Positions 24,575 to 33,573 of a stretch of 64,000 nt of DNA are shown here, piece after piece. Both the position numbers and the translations under genes were made by a program. Source of the DNA: Caballeronia sp. GAFFF1 (GTDB lineage: Bacteria; Pseudomonadota; Gammaproteobacteria; Burkholderiales; Burkholderiaceae); contig NZ_JALQEM010000020.1 of NCBI RefSeq assembly GCF_023630705.1, positions 1 through 64,000 of the forward strand. The letters run 5' to 3'. Each line of letters opens with the position of its first letter. Position 1 is the first letter of the stretch. The notes under the pieces were generated by a model, which searched no databases, was not told the DNA's origin, and worked only from the letters and a program-made list of their open reading frames with translations.

Positions 24575-26637
24575 GCGTTCGGCTCCTGCGAAGGCTGCGC
24601 CGACGCATCGGCCGGTGCTTCTGCCGACGTGTCCGCCGATGCCTCCGCCTGCGCTTCGGCTTCGCTCTCGGCGCTCAGGTCGTCGGCTTCGATGATTTCT
24701 TCCTCGGCTTCGTCTTCTTCGACGGGCGCGGCTGCGGACGGCGCGTCGATCACGTGCAGCAGACGGCACGACGCTTCGACGGTGAGTTCATCGATCGACA
24801 CGACTTCGAGCATGACCCGCGTGCCGCGCGCATGCACGCCCAGGCCGGGCACGTGCAGGATCAGCGGAATCTCCTCGAAGCGCACGAGATCGTCCTTCAC
24901 CACCGACGCCGGAACCTGCCGCTTGTTCTCCTGCTTCAGCCAGCGCAGACACCAGAAGTACTCCATGCGGCGCTGATGATCGGCGTAAGCGGTGTACGTA
25001 TCGTCGAAGCCCTGCACGACGGCGAACAGGTCCGCGTCCTTCGGCTTGAACGGCGCGGCGAGCTTCGCGGTCACGCCGTGCTGCACGCACGCGAGCAGTT
25101 GCCACTGATTGACCAGATCGACGTAGCGGCGCAGCGGCGACGTGCTCCACGCATATTGCGCGACGCCCAGGCCCTCGTGCGGCGCGGGCGTCGTCTGCAT
25201 GCGCGTGCGCTTGGGGCCGGGACCGCCGAAGCCGCGCTGCGAACGGTAGATGCCCGGCACGCCGTGATCGTTGAGGAACGCGCCCCACGACGAATTCGCG
25301 AGAATCGCGAGTTCGGCCACGATCAGGTCCAGCGGCGATCCGCGGCGGCGCGGCGTGATGGTGACGTGCTCGCCTTCGACATAGAAATTGAAGTCGTTGT
25401 TGCGCTGCACTTCGCGCTTGAGACCGTACGTCGCGCGTGCTTGCTGGCGCTTCTCGAAGAGCGCCTGCGCGAGCGGCCACAGCACGGCGATGTCTTCCTT
25501 GTGCGGATAATCGCCCGTGCCGGCGGCGAGGCTTTCTTCGGTCACGTGCTCGTCGAGATGGTTGTGGCGCAGATTCGACTTGATGAACACGCGCTCGGCG
25601 CGCGTTTCGCTTGCGACGATTTCCTGCGTCTCGCGATTCACGATGATGTACAGCGACAGCGCCGGCCGCAGTCCGCCCTCGCCGAGCGTGAAGACCTCGA
25701 CGACGTTGTCGGGCAGCATCGTGATCTTGTCGCCGGGCATGTAGACCGTCGAAAGACGGCTGCGCGCGATCGAATCGATGGTGTCGCCGCGCGCGATGCC
25801 GAGCGCCGGCGCCGCGATATGCACGCCGATGCGCACGCGCCCGTCCGCCAGATGCTGCACGGAGAAGGCATCGTCGATTTCGGTGGTCGTCACGTCATCG
25901 ATGGAAAACGCTTCGACGTCCGCTTCAGGCAAATCTTCGGGCAGCGGCGCGGGCTGCACGGAAGGGAAGCCGACGCCGTGCGGAAAGTATTCGGCGAGGA
26001 AGCGCGCTTCGTGCAATTGACGCGCGGACGCAATGCCGCCGCATTCGAGCATGAGCCGCGCCTGCGAAATGCCGCGCGCGGCCGCCGCCGCTTCGAGCGC
26101 CTTGTATTCGATGGAATTCTTGTCTGGCTTCGTCAGAAGGCCGATGGCCTTGTCCTTCAGCGCCTCGGGCAGCTTGCCCGCCTTCAGTTCTTCTTCGTAG
26201 CCCGCCTGCACGAGCGCCTGCTGGCGCTTGCGCTCCAGCGACGCGAGCGCCATTTGCAACTGCTCCTGCGGCGCGCGCTGATACTGCCCGCGCCCCTTGC
26301 GACGGAAGTACACCGGCGCGCCGTGCATGCGCAGCACGAGCGCGGCGCGCTCGCTCGGACCGAACTTGTCGCCGAAATAGTCCGCGCCGAGCGCGGCGAA
26401 CGGAAACTCTTCCTCGGGCGCGCATTCCCACAGGAAATCGAGGTCGATGTCCTGCGCGATGGCGTCGGCTTCCTGCATCAGATCGGCGGCGGCAGGCTTT
26501 TCGAATTCGATCAGCACGTCTTTCGCGCGCACTTTTGCGCGGCGTCCGCCCGGCAACTCGACCTGGAACGCGTCGCCTTGTTTCGACAAGACCGAGCCGG
26601 CCTTGAAACTACCCGATTCCTCGAAGAAAACGTTCAC
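24571..26637 (-). CDS. RNase II/R family exoribonuclease
   Basis: A 688-residue RNB-domain 3'-5' exoribonuclease. The catalytic centre is FSIDDVTTTEIDDAFSVQ (about 245-262), with aspartates for two Mg ions, followed by IAAPALGIARGDTIDS, STVYMPGDKITMLPD and the C-terminal catalytic stretch AQYAWSTSPLRRYVDLVNQW. The N-terminal cold-shock domains are divergent and the S1 domain is short. The protein ends in a long acidic tail (EEDEAEEEIIEADD) followed by alanine/serine/glutamate repeats of no known role. It is the first gene of the rnb-aroE-mtgA operon. Confidence 0.9.
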   Translation of the reverse strand: MNVFFEESGSFKAGSVLSKQGDAFQVELPGGRRAKVRAKDVLIEFEKPAAADLMQEADAIAQDIDLDFLWECAPEEEFPFAALGADYFGDKFGPSERAALVLRMHGAPVYFRRKGRGQYQRAPQEQLQMALASLERKRQQALVQAGYEEELKAGKLPEALKDKAIGLLTKPDKNSIEYKALEAAAAARGISQARLMLECGGIASARQLHEARFLAEYFPHGVGFPSVQPAPLPEDLPEADVEAFSIDDVTTTEIDDAFSVQHLADGRVRIGVHIAAPALGIARGDTIDSIARSRLSTVYMPGDKITMLPDNVVEVFTLGEGGLRPALSLYIIVNRETQEIVASETRAERVFIKSNLRHNHLDEHVTEESLAAGTGDYPHKEDIAVLWPLAQALFEKRQQARATYGLKREVQRNNDFNFYVEGEHVTITPRRRGSPLDLIVAELAILANSSWGAFLNDHGVPGIYRSQRGFGGPGPKRTRMQTTPAPHEGLGVAQYAWSTSPLRRYVDLVNQWQLLACVQHGVTAKLAAPFKPKDADLFAVVQGFDDTYTAYADHQRRMEYFWCLRWLKQENKRQVPASVVKDDLVRFEEIPLILHVPGLGVHARGTRVMLEVVSIDELTVEASCRLLHVIDAPSAAAPVEEDEAEEEIIEADDLSAESEAEAQAEASADTSAEAPADASAQPSQEPNA

Positions 26638-26696
26638 TCAATACTCTCGTAAGACGGTGGACCGGACGCGGCATGCGCCGGTGGATGAATGAGGCG

Positions 26697-27296
26697 TCAT
26701 GCCGCCGCGGGCGCGACGGCCGCGCGCGGCGACTGATCGCAGAACGCGAGCACGTCGCCGAGATAGTCCGCGAAGTCGCTGATCGCGTGGTTGCTGCCCT
26801 GAATCAACGTGGTGCGCACGCCGGGATAGCGCGCGAGCATGGTGCGGTAGTCGATCACTTCGTCGCCGGTCGCGGCAATCAGAAAGTACCGCTCGGGCCG
26901 CGTGATGGCATCGACGGCGAGCGCGCGCAGTTCGTCCAGATGGCGCGGCAACACGGTGATGCTGCCGCCGCCGTGCCACAACGGCTGTTCGCCCAGGTAC
27001 GCGCTCAGGTCCGATTGCGGCACCACGGCGGGATTGAGCAACACCGCGCGCCAGCCGTGCTTTTCGGCGAGATACGTCGCGTAATAGCCGCCGAGCGAAC
27101 TCCCGACGACGGTGACATCGTCCGACGCCGCCGTGCTCGCGATGGATTCCGCCAGCGCGATGGCGTCGCACGGAGAAACGGGCAACACCGGGCACTGCCA
27201 TTCGCTCAACCGGCCAAGTTCCGCGAGGCGCGCGCGCATGGCGCGCGCCTTGAACGATTGGGGAGACGAGCGAAAGCCGTGCAGGTAGAGGATCAC
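26697..27296 (-). CDS. YqiA-type alpha/beta hydrolase (esterase)
   Basis: A 199-residue small alpha/beta hydrolase. VILYLHGFRSSPQSFKARAM at the start is typical of the YqiA family. The nucleophile is the serine in VVGSSLGGYYATYL (about 64-77), the acid lies in ATGDEVIDYRT, and the histidine in GSNHAISDFADYL. I use a GTG start at 27296 because it overlaps the mpl stop as GTGA and begins exactly at the family's first strand; no ATG is available there. The physiological substrate is unknown. It is co-transcribed behind mpl. Confidence 0.88.
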   Translation of the reverse strand: MILYLHGFRSSPQSFKARAMRARLAELGRLSEWQCPVLPVSPCDAIALAESIASTAASDDVTVVGSSLGGYYATYLAEKHGWRAVLLNPAVVPQSDLSAYLGEQPLWHGGGSITVLPRHLDELRALAVDAITRPERYFLIAATGDEVIDYRTMLARYPGVRTTLIQGSNHAISDFADYLGDVLAFCDQSPRAAVAPAAA

Positions 27297-28708
27297 GCGG
27301 GGCCTCGTGTCGTGGTGCCGGACTCGCGCGCGGAAAGCGCGTCCAGCAGTTTCTGGTGCACGCCGCCGAAACCGCCGTTGCTCATGACGAGCACGTGATC
27401 GCCGGGGCGCGCGGCGGCGGTGACCGCCTTGACGAGCGGTTCGATTTGGTCGAAGGCGTGCGCCTTGTCGCCGAGCGGGGACAGCGCCTCCGCCAGATTC
27501 CAGCCGAGCTTGTCGCGGCCTTCGCGCGCGCCGTAGCCGAAGACGAGGTCCGCGCCGGCGAGGCTCGCAGGCAATTGGGCCTTCATCGTGCCGAGCTTCA
27601 TGGTGTTCGAGCGCGGTTCGAGCACGGCGAGAATGCGCGCGTGGCCCGAATCGCCGATGCGCGTGCGCAATCCCGCCACCGTCGTTTCGATGGCGGTTGG
27701 ATGGTGCGCGAAGTCGTCGTAGACCGTGACGCCGTCGACGCTGCCCTTCACTTCCATGCGCCGCTTCACGTTGCGAAAGCTCGCAAGCGACTTCGCCGCC
27801 TGCGCCGCCGGCACGCCGACCGAGCGCGCCGCCGCAATGGCCGCGAGCGCGTTCATGCGATTGTGCTCGCCCTGCACTTGCCAGTCGACCACGCCCTGCC
27901 GCTCGCCGTGCCAGTAGACAGCGAACTGTTCGTCGACCGTCGCACCGTCCTCGGCGGGCAGCGCCTGCCAGCCGCCCTCCACGCCGAAGCGCTCGACGCC
28001 CGACCAGCAGCCGCGCGACAGCACGCGCTCGAGCGCCGCCTCGCGCCCGTTCGTGACAATGCGGCCCACGCCCGGCACCGTGCGAACGAGGTGATGAAAC
28101 TGCGTCTCGATAGCCGCGAGATCCGGGAAGATATCGGCGTGATCGAATTCCAGATTGTTGAGCACCGCCGTGCGCGGGCGGTAGTGAACGAACTTCGAAC
28201 GCTTGTCGAAGAAGGCGGTGTCGTACTCGTCGGCTTCGATCACGAAGAAGCTGGAATCGGTCAGGCGCGCGGAGATGCCGAAATTCAGGGGCACGCCGCC
28301 GATCAGAAAGCTCGGATTCATGCCGGCGTCTTCCAGCAGCCACGCGAGCATGGAACTGGTCGTGGTCTTGCCGTGCGTGCCCGCGACCGCGAGCACCCAT
28401 TTGCCCGCGAGCACGTGCTCGCCGAGCCATTGCGGGCCTGACGTGTACGGCAGGCCGCGGTCGAGAATGGCTTCCATGAGCGGATTGCCGCGCGACACCA
28501 CATTGCCGACGACGAACAGGTCCGGCGCGAGTTCGATCTGCTCGGCCCCGAAGCCCTCGATCAGTTCGATGCCTTGTGCTTCGAGCTGGGTGCTCATCGG
28601 CGGATAGACGCCGGCGTCGCAGCCGGTGACCTTGTGTCCGGCCTCGCGCGCCAGGACGGCGAGGCCGCCCATGAACGTGCCGCAGATGCCGAGGATGTGG
28701 ATGTGCAT
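27293..28708 (-). CDS. mpl: UDP-MurNAc:L-alanyl-gamma-D-glutamyl-meso-diaminopimelate ligase
   Basis: A 471-residue Mur-ligase family enzyme that recycles cell-wall tripeptide by joining it to UDP-MurNAc. Its N-terminus MHIHILGICGTFMGGLAVLA is diagnostic of Mpl as against MurC. The ATP loop is VAGTHGKTTTSSMLAWLL, followed by ADEYDTAFFDKRSKFVHY and NNLEFDHADIFPDL. The C-terminal binding motif is DDFAHHPTAIETT. I choose the ATG at 28708; the frame runs 31 codons further upstream without similarity. It overlaps yqiA by 4 bp. Its recycling partner ampD appears decayed elsewhere in this window. Confidence 0.95.
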   Translation of the reverse strand: MHIHILGICGTFMGGLAVLAREAGHKVTGCDAGVYPPMSTQLEAQGIELIEGFGAEQIELAPDLFVVGNVVSRGNPLMEAILDRGLPYTSGPQWLGEHVLAGKWVLAVAGTHGKTTTSSMLAWLLEDAGMNPSFLIGGVPLNFGISARLTDSSFFVIEADEYDTAFFDKRSKFVHYRPRTAVLNNLEFDHADIFPDLAAIETQFHHLVRTVPGVGRIVTNGREAALERVLSRGCWSGVERFGVEGGWQALPAEDGATVDEQFAVYWHGERQGVVDWQVQGEHNRMNALAAIAAARSVGVPAAQAAKSLASFRNVKRRMEVKGSVDGVTVYDDFAHHPTAIETTVAGLRTRIGDSGHARILAVLEPRSNTMKLGTMKAQLPASLAGADLVFGYGAREGRDKLGWNLAEALSPLGDKAHAFDQIEPLVKAVTAAARPGDHVLVMSNGGFGGVHQKLLDALSARESGTTTRGPA

Positions 28709-28920
28709 AAAGCGTGTCGCGCCGCGCGGGCGATGGAGTGCGGAAAACTGGAACGGCGCACCACGGATAAAAGCCGTGCGGGAGTGCGCCCGGAGGCGCA
28801 TATTGTAACCGAGCGCGCCCGCCGCCCTTGCGCCATGCCTGCACTTCTGCCGCGCCGGCGCGCCTTGCCGGGCCCGCCCGGCGCGCCGGGCCCCGAGACG
28901 TTATCTAGTATGATGCCCCC

Positions 28921-29577
28921 ATGGTTCGCAAATCACATATCGATCCGCAGCGCGTGCGCGAGGAAATCGCGATCGCGGCCGCGAGAATGATCGCCGAAGA
29001 CGGTCTCGACTACTCCACCGCCAAGCGCAAGGCGGCGCGGCTGGTGGTCGGCGAAAGCAAGATCGGCGGCGAGTTTTTGCCCGACAACGATCAGATCGAA
29101 GAGGAAATCCGCGAGTATCAGGCGATCTTCCAGAGCGACAGCCAGCCCGCCGTGCTGCGCCGCATGCGCGAGACCGCGCTCGAGTGGATGGAGCGCCTCA
29201 AGCCCTACGATCCGTACCTGACGGGCGCGGTGCTCAACGGCACGGCCGGCGAGCATTCGGATATCCATCTGCAATGCTTTTGCGACAACCCGAAGGAAGT
29301 CGCGATCTACCTGCTCAACGCCAATATTCAATACGACGTCTCGGAGACGCGGCACTTCGCGGGGCGCGGTTATGTGGAGACATTGAGCTTTCTGCATCGC
29401 CTGCGCGGCGAGGAGCCGATCGGGGTCCACATCGCGCTCTACAACACTGTGGACCTGCGCGGCGCGGTACGCGCCGACGGGCGCGGCCGGCTCGCCCGCG
29501 CGAACGCCGCCGCCGTGCGCGCGCTGCTCGATCAATCCGACGATCCGGATCGCCCGCCGCTTTACATCGGCGAGTGA
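28921..29577 (+). CDS. Conserved protein with nucleotidyltransferase-like core
   Basis: A 218-residue soluble protein. The N-terminal ~90 residues are helical and charged (IDPQRVREEIAIAAARMIAE, then DYSTAKRKAARLVVG). The middle has LTGAVLNGTAGEHSDIHLQC, which resembles the GS...SDIDL core of minimal nucleotidyltransferases, although the second aspartate is replaced by histidine (SDIHL), so activity is uncertain. The C-terminus continues EPIGVHIALYNTVDLRGAVR. It diverges from mpl and precedes a TlpA-like gene by 29 bp. Family members are widespread in beta-proteobacteria without a proven role that I know of. Confidence 0.82.
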   Translation: MVRKSHIDPQRVREEIAIAAARMIAEDGLDYSTAKRKAARLVVGESKIGGEFLPDNDQIEEEIREYQAIFQSDSQPAVLRRMRETALEWMERLKPYDPYLTGAVLNGTAGEHSDIHLQCFCDNPKEVAIYLLNANIQYDVSETRHFAGRGYVETLSFLHRLRGEEPIGVHIALYNTVDLRGAVRADGRGRLARANAAAVRALLDQSDDPDRPPLYIGE

Positions 29578-29606
29578 AACGGCAAGGCGCTTCCAATCTC
29601 ACCTCC

Positions 29607-30146
29607 ATGAACAGCACACGTCTCTTCGCGGCCCTGGCGGTCGCCATCGCCGCGACGGTCGGCGGCTTCTACGCAGGTCATATGTTGACCGGCAACGACA
29701 CCGAAGCCGCGACGCCGCCGAGCGGCAACGCCGTCGACCAACTTTGGAAGATCACGCCGCCTGCCGCGTCCGGCACATCGCAGCCGCTTGCGGCCTACAA
29801 GGGCAAGCCGGTCGTCGTGAATTTCTGGGCGTCGTGGTGCGGACCGTGCGTCAAGGAAATGCCGACGCTCTCGGCCATGCAGCGCGAATATCAGAAGAAA
29901 GGCATCACGTTCATCGGGCTCGGCGTCGACAGCGAAAAGAACGTCAACGACTTTCTCAAGAGGGTCCCGGTCGACTATCCCGTCTACGTGACCGGCTTCG
30001 GTGGCGCGGACCTTGCGCGTAGCTTCGGGAACAACGCGGGCGGGCTGCCGTTCACCGTCGTCATCGATAGCAAGGGCATGGTTCATTCGACCAAACTGGG
30101 CGAAGTCAACGAAGCCGAACTGCGTCACACGCTCGACGCGCTGTAA
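29607..30146 (+). CDS. TlpA/ResA-like thiol-disulfide oxidoreductase
   Basis: A 179-residue exported thioredoxin-fold protein. Residues 1-27 form a signal or membrane anchor (LFAALAVAIAATVGGFYAGH). The active site is VNFWASWCGPC with Cys78 and Cys81, and the cis-proline loop is GLPFTVVIDSKG (about 147-158). The family reduces disulfides in the periplasm, often for cytochrome c maturation or thiol homeostasis. It follows the nucleotidyltransferase-like gene by 29 bp. In many relatives aroQ lies next, before accB; here only intergenic DNA follows. Confidence 0.92.
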   Translation: MNSTRLFAALAVAIAATVGGFYAGHMLTGNDTEAATPPSGNAVDQLWKITPPAASGTSQPLAAYKGKPVVVNFWASWCGPCVKEMPTLSAMQREYQKKGITFIGLGVDSEKNVNDFLKRVPVDYPVYVTGFGGADLARSFGNNAGGLPFTVVIDSKGMVHSTKLGEVNEAELRHTLDAL

Positions 30147-30593
30147 AAATTCGCTGCGAATTCGGCTGACGTTCGCAGGATTAAGCAGCAAGTTGACGGC
30201 GGTTTGCTGTAACTTCTCAGTTTCGCTGCGATAATGTCGGGTCGCACGCGCGAACGAGCACGGTCTGTCGCTCGGTAAAACTAGACAAAATTCTCTAAAC
30301 GGCGCTAAAGTGCGCCGAATTCCGCACAACCCGAAGCGACCATGACTATTCCGCCGGTGCAGCAAGGCCACGTAGCCGCCCGTTCCGCCGCCAGCGAAAG
30401 CGGCGTTGGCCGAGCCACCGCGCCCCATACGACAGGTTGCTACGCCGCCAGTTTCGCCGCGGGCGCGCTGCGCCGCACGCCCGCGCGCACCGGATGATGG
30501 CCGCGCCGGCACGCGGCTGACGCAGAACACACCCACAAATCAAGTCAAGCACCGGGCAGTCCCGGTCTCCAAGTATTGAAAGGGGATTTTTCG
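30147..30593 (+). other. Long leader/intergenic region before accB
   Basis: 447 bp without a clear gene. It contains a TTGACG at 30193-30198 and a -10-like GATAAT at 30230-30235, not ideally spaced, and several GC-rich inverted segments after 30350. A 51-codon frame (ATG 30342 to TGA 30497) is open, but its composition (A, R, T, G) looks like chance and it has no good ribosome site. I found no trace of aroQ, which commonly occupies this position in related genomes. Confidence 0.5.
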
Positions 30594-31067
30594 ATGGACC
30601 TTCGTAAACTGAAAACGCTGATCGACCTCGTCTCGGAATCCGGCATCTCGGAGCTGGAAGTGACGGAGGGCGAAGGCAAGGTTCGCATCGTCAAGAACGC
30701 GGCGCCCGTCTATATGCAGGCGCCCCAGCAATACGCGCCGCAAGTGCAGGCGCAAGCGGCGCCGGGCGCATCCGCATCGGGCGATGCCGGCGCGAGCGCT
30801 GGCGCCGCCGCAAGCGCTGCCGCGCCGCAGGGCCACGTCGTGACGTCGCCGATGGTCGGCTCGTTCTACCGCGCGCCGTCGCCCGGCGCCGATCCTTTCG
30901 TGCAGGTCGGCGATACGGTCAAGGAAGGCCAGACGCTGTGCATCATCGAAGCCATGAAGCTTCTGAACGAAATCGAATCGGACAAGTCCGGCGTCGTGAA
31001 GGAAATTCTTGTCGAGAACGGTCAGGCGGTCGAGTACGGCCAGCCGCTCTTCGTGATCGGCGACTAA
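30594..31067 (+). CDS. accB: Biotin carboxyl carrier protein of acetyl-CoA carboxylase
   Basis: A 157-residue carrier that holds biotin for acetyl-CoA carboxylase, the first step of fatty-acid synthesis. The N-terminal domain ([20 protein letters not shown]) is followed by a flexible A/Q/G-rich linker (about 45-82), and the C-terminal biotinyl domain starts [20 protein letters not shown]. The biotinylated residue is Lys122 in [11 protein letters not shown]. The start at 30594 has AAAGGGG about 9 nt upstream; an ATG at 30576 overlaps that site and is rejected. It precedes accC. Confidence 0.96.
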   Translation: MDLRKLKTLIDLVSESGISELEVTEGEGKVRIVKNAAPVYMQAPQQYAPQVQAQAAPGASASGDAGASAGAAASAAAPQGHVVTSPMVGSFYRAPSPGADPFVQVGDTVKEGQTLCIIEAMKLLNEIESDKSGVVKEILVENGQAVEYGQPLFVIGD

Positions 31068-31218
31068 GCGCGTCGGGCCGTGCGCCGGACGCTTCGCTCC
31101 GGTCCGCCCGGCTTCACCGCGCCGGCGCGCGCCATCCGGAAGCAACCGGCTGCGCGCGCCGCCGATTCGAATCCCGAGGGCCGCTCGCGCGTGCCCGTTG
31201 ATGAGCCGACCCACTGCC

Positions 31219-32586
31219 ATGTTTGAAAAAATCCTCATTGCGAACCGCGGCGAAATCGCGCTTCGCATCCAGCGCGCGTGCCGCGAACTGGGCGTCAAGA
31301 CAGTCGTCGTCTATTCCGAAGCCGACAAGGAAGCGAAGTACGTGAAGCTCGCCGACGAAGCCGTCTGTATCGGACCGGCGCCGTCGAATCTGTCGTATCT
31401 GAACATGCCCGCGCTCATCAGCGCGGCCGAAGTCACCGACGCCGAAGCCATCCATCCTGGCTACGGCTTCCTTTCCGAGAACGCGGATTTCGCCGAGCGC
31501 GTCGAGCAATCGGGCTTCACGTTCATCGGGCCGCGCCCGGAAACCATTCGCCTGATGGGCGACAAGGTCACCGCCAAGCAGACGATGATCAAGACCGGCG
31601 TGCCGTGCGTGCCGGGTTCGGAAGGCGCGTTGCCGGAAGATCCGAAAGAGATCGTCAAAATTGCGCGCGCGGTCGGTTATCCCGTCATCATCAAGGCGGC
31701 GGGCGGCGGCGGCGGGCGCGGCATGCGCGTGGTCCATACCGAAGCGGCGCTCGTCAACGCCGTGAACATGACGCGCGAAGAAGCGGGCCGCGCGTTCGGC
31801 AATCCGCAGGTCTACATGGAGAAGTTCCTGGAGAACCCGCGGCATATCGAAATTCAGGTGCTGTCGGATTCGTTCCGCAATGCGCTGTGGCTCGGCGAGC
31901 GCGACTGCTCCATGCAGCGCCGTCACCAGAAGGTGGTCGAAGAAGCGCCGGCGCCGGGCATCGCGCGGCGGCTGATCGACCGCATCGGCGATCGTTGCGC
32001 CGAAGCGTGCAAGAAGATGGGCTATCTCGGCGCTGGCACGTTCGAATTTCTGTACGAGAACAACGAGTTCTACTTCATCGAAATGAACACGCGCGTGCAG
32101 GTGGAGCATCCGGTGACGGAGCTGATCACGGGCGTCGATATCGTGCAGGAGCAGATTCGCATTGCGGCGGGCGAAAAGCTCACGTTGCGCCAGAAGGACA
32201 TCCAGTTCCGCGGCCACGCGATCGAATGCCGCATCAACGCCGAAGATCCGTTCAAGTTCACGCCGTCGCCGGGACGCATCACGTCGTGGCACGCGGCGGG
32301 CGGCCCCGGCATCCGCGTCGATTCGCACGCGTACAACGGCTATTTTGTCCCGCCGAACTACGATTCGATGATCGGCAAGCTGATCTCCTACGGTGCGACG
32401 CGCGAACAGGCGATCAACCGCATGCGCATCGCGCTGTCGGAAATGGTCGTGGAAGGCATTTCGACCAACATTCCGCTGCACCGCGAATTGATGATCGACG
32501 CCAAGTTCGTCGAAGGCGGCACGAGCATCCATTACCTCGAAAACAAGCTCGCCGCGCGTCAGGCAGCGGTGGCCGAAGAGTCCTGA
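31219..32586 (+). CDS. accC: Biotin carboxylase subunit of acetyl-CoA carboxylase
   Basis: A 455-residue ATP-grasp enzyme that carboxylates AccB-bound biotin. It begins [17 protein letters not shown], the expected N-terminus. ATP-grasp motifs are [30 protein letters not shown] and [18 protein letters not shown] (metal-binding Glu and Asn), and the catalytic RINAEDP stretch follows. I use the ATG at 31219; an ATG at 31201 adds six residues and cannot be excluded. The 151 bp between accB and this gene contains no gene. It precedes prmA by 23 bp. Confidence 0.96.
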   Translation: MFEKILIANRGEIALRIQRACRELGVKTVVVYSEADKEAKYVKLADEAVCIGPAPSNLSYLNMPALISAAEVTDAEAIHPGYGFLSENADFAERVEQSGFTFIGPRPETIRLMGDKVTAKQTMIKTGVPCVPGSEGALPEDPKEIVKIARAVGYPVIIKAAGGGGGRGMRVVHTEAALVNAVNMTREEAGRAFGNPQVYMEKFLENPRHIEIQVLSDSFRNALWLGERDCSMQRRHQKVVEEAPAPGIARRLIDRIGDRCAEACKKMGYLGAGTFEFLYENNEFYFIEMNTRVQVEHPVTELITGVDIVQEQIRIAAGEKLTLRQKDIQFRGHAIECRINAEDPFKFTPSPGRITSWHAAGGPGIRVDSHAYNGYFVPPNYDSMIGKLISYGATREQAINRMRIALSEMVVEGISTNIPLHRELMIDAKFVEGGTSIHYLENKLAARQAAVAEES

Positions 32587-32609
32587 AGCGCCTTGGCAGA
32601 GAAACGAGC

Positions 32610-33512
32610 ATGAGTTACCGGGAACTGATCGCCGAGCTGGACCGCGAGCACGCGGAGGCGCTGTCGGATGCGCTCCTGGACATGGGCGCGCTCTCGGTGT
32701 CCGTCGAGGACGCCGACGCCGACACGCCCGACGAGCAGCCGCTCTTCGGCGAGCCGGGGCTCACGCCCGAACGCAGCGCGTGGAAGCGTTCGCGCGTGGT
32801 CGCGCTGCTCGGCCAGGACGCGGACCCGGCCGTGCTGCTCGCCGCGGCATCCAACGACATCGGCCTGAAAGCGACGCCCGCCTTCTCGGTGCGCGAAGTC
32901 GAGGAGCAGGACTGGGTGCGTTTGACGCAGGCGCAGTTCGATCCTATCGCCATCGGTGAACGCATCTGGGTCGTGCCGTCGTGGCACGACGCACCCGATC
33001 CCGACGCCCTTGTGCTGGAACTCGATCCCGGCCTCGCGTTCGGCACGGGCAGCCATCCGACCACGCGTTTGTGCATGGAGTGGCTGGAGCAATCGGTGAA
33101 ACCGGGGCAGTCGCTGCTCGACTATGGCTGCGGTTCCGGCATCCTCGCCATTCTCGCGAAGAAGTGCGGCGCGAACCCGGTCTATGGCATCGACATCGAC
33201 CCGCAAGCGGTCGAGTCCGCGCGCCAGAACAGCGAACGCAATCACGCGGACGTCACCTACGGCCTGCCCGACGACTGCCCCGCCGGCGAGTTCGACATCG
33301 TGGTCGCCAATATCCTCTCGAATCCGCTGAAACTCATGGCCTCGATGCTCGCCGCGAAGGTGAAGCCGGGCGGGCGGATCGCGCTGTCGGGCATCCTCGC
33401 GCGCCAGGCCGACGAGGTCGCGGCGGTCTATGCGAAGTGGATCGACATCGGCGTCTGGCGCGAGCACGAAGGCTGGGTGTGCCTTGCCGGAACGCGGCGC
33501 GAAAGCCTTTAG
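32610..33512 (+). CDS. prmA: Ribosomal protein L11 methyltransferase
   Basis: A 300-residue SAM-dependent methyltransferase that trimethylates ribosomal protein L11. The N-terminal substrate-recognition domain begins [20 protein letters not shown]. The linker carries [19 protein letters not shown], a PrmA signature, and the SAM site is [18 protein letters not shown] (about 168-185). [16 protein letters not shown] is the catalytic NPP-like region. Length is normal. It lies 23 bp after accC in the usual Burkholderia order. Confidence 0.95.
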   Translation: MSYRELIAELDREHAEALSDALLDMGALSVSVEDADADTPDEQPLFGEPGLTPERSAWKRSRVVALLGQDADPAVLLAAASNDIGLKATPAFSVREVEEQDWVRLTQAQFDPIAIGERIWVVPSWHDAPDPDALVLELDPGLAFGTGSHPTTRLCMEWLEQSVKPGQSLLDYGCGSGILAILAKKCGANPVYGIDIDPQAVESARQNSERNHADVTYGLPDDCPAGEFDIVVANILSNPLKLMASMLAAKVKPGGRIALSGILARQADEVAAVYAKWIDIGVWREHEGWVCLAGTRRESL

Positions 33513-33573
33513 AATAGCGCCATCGTCACCGTTTCGGCCGTGAGGCCGCTGGCACTTTCCACTGGCACTTCCT

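Noticed and set aside
30342..30497. A 51-codon frame before accB as an aroQ remnant or leader peptide
   Set aside because: No similarity to dehydroquinase and no ribosome site; kept only as a note in the intergenic entry.
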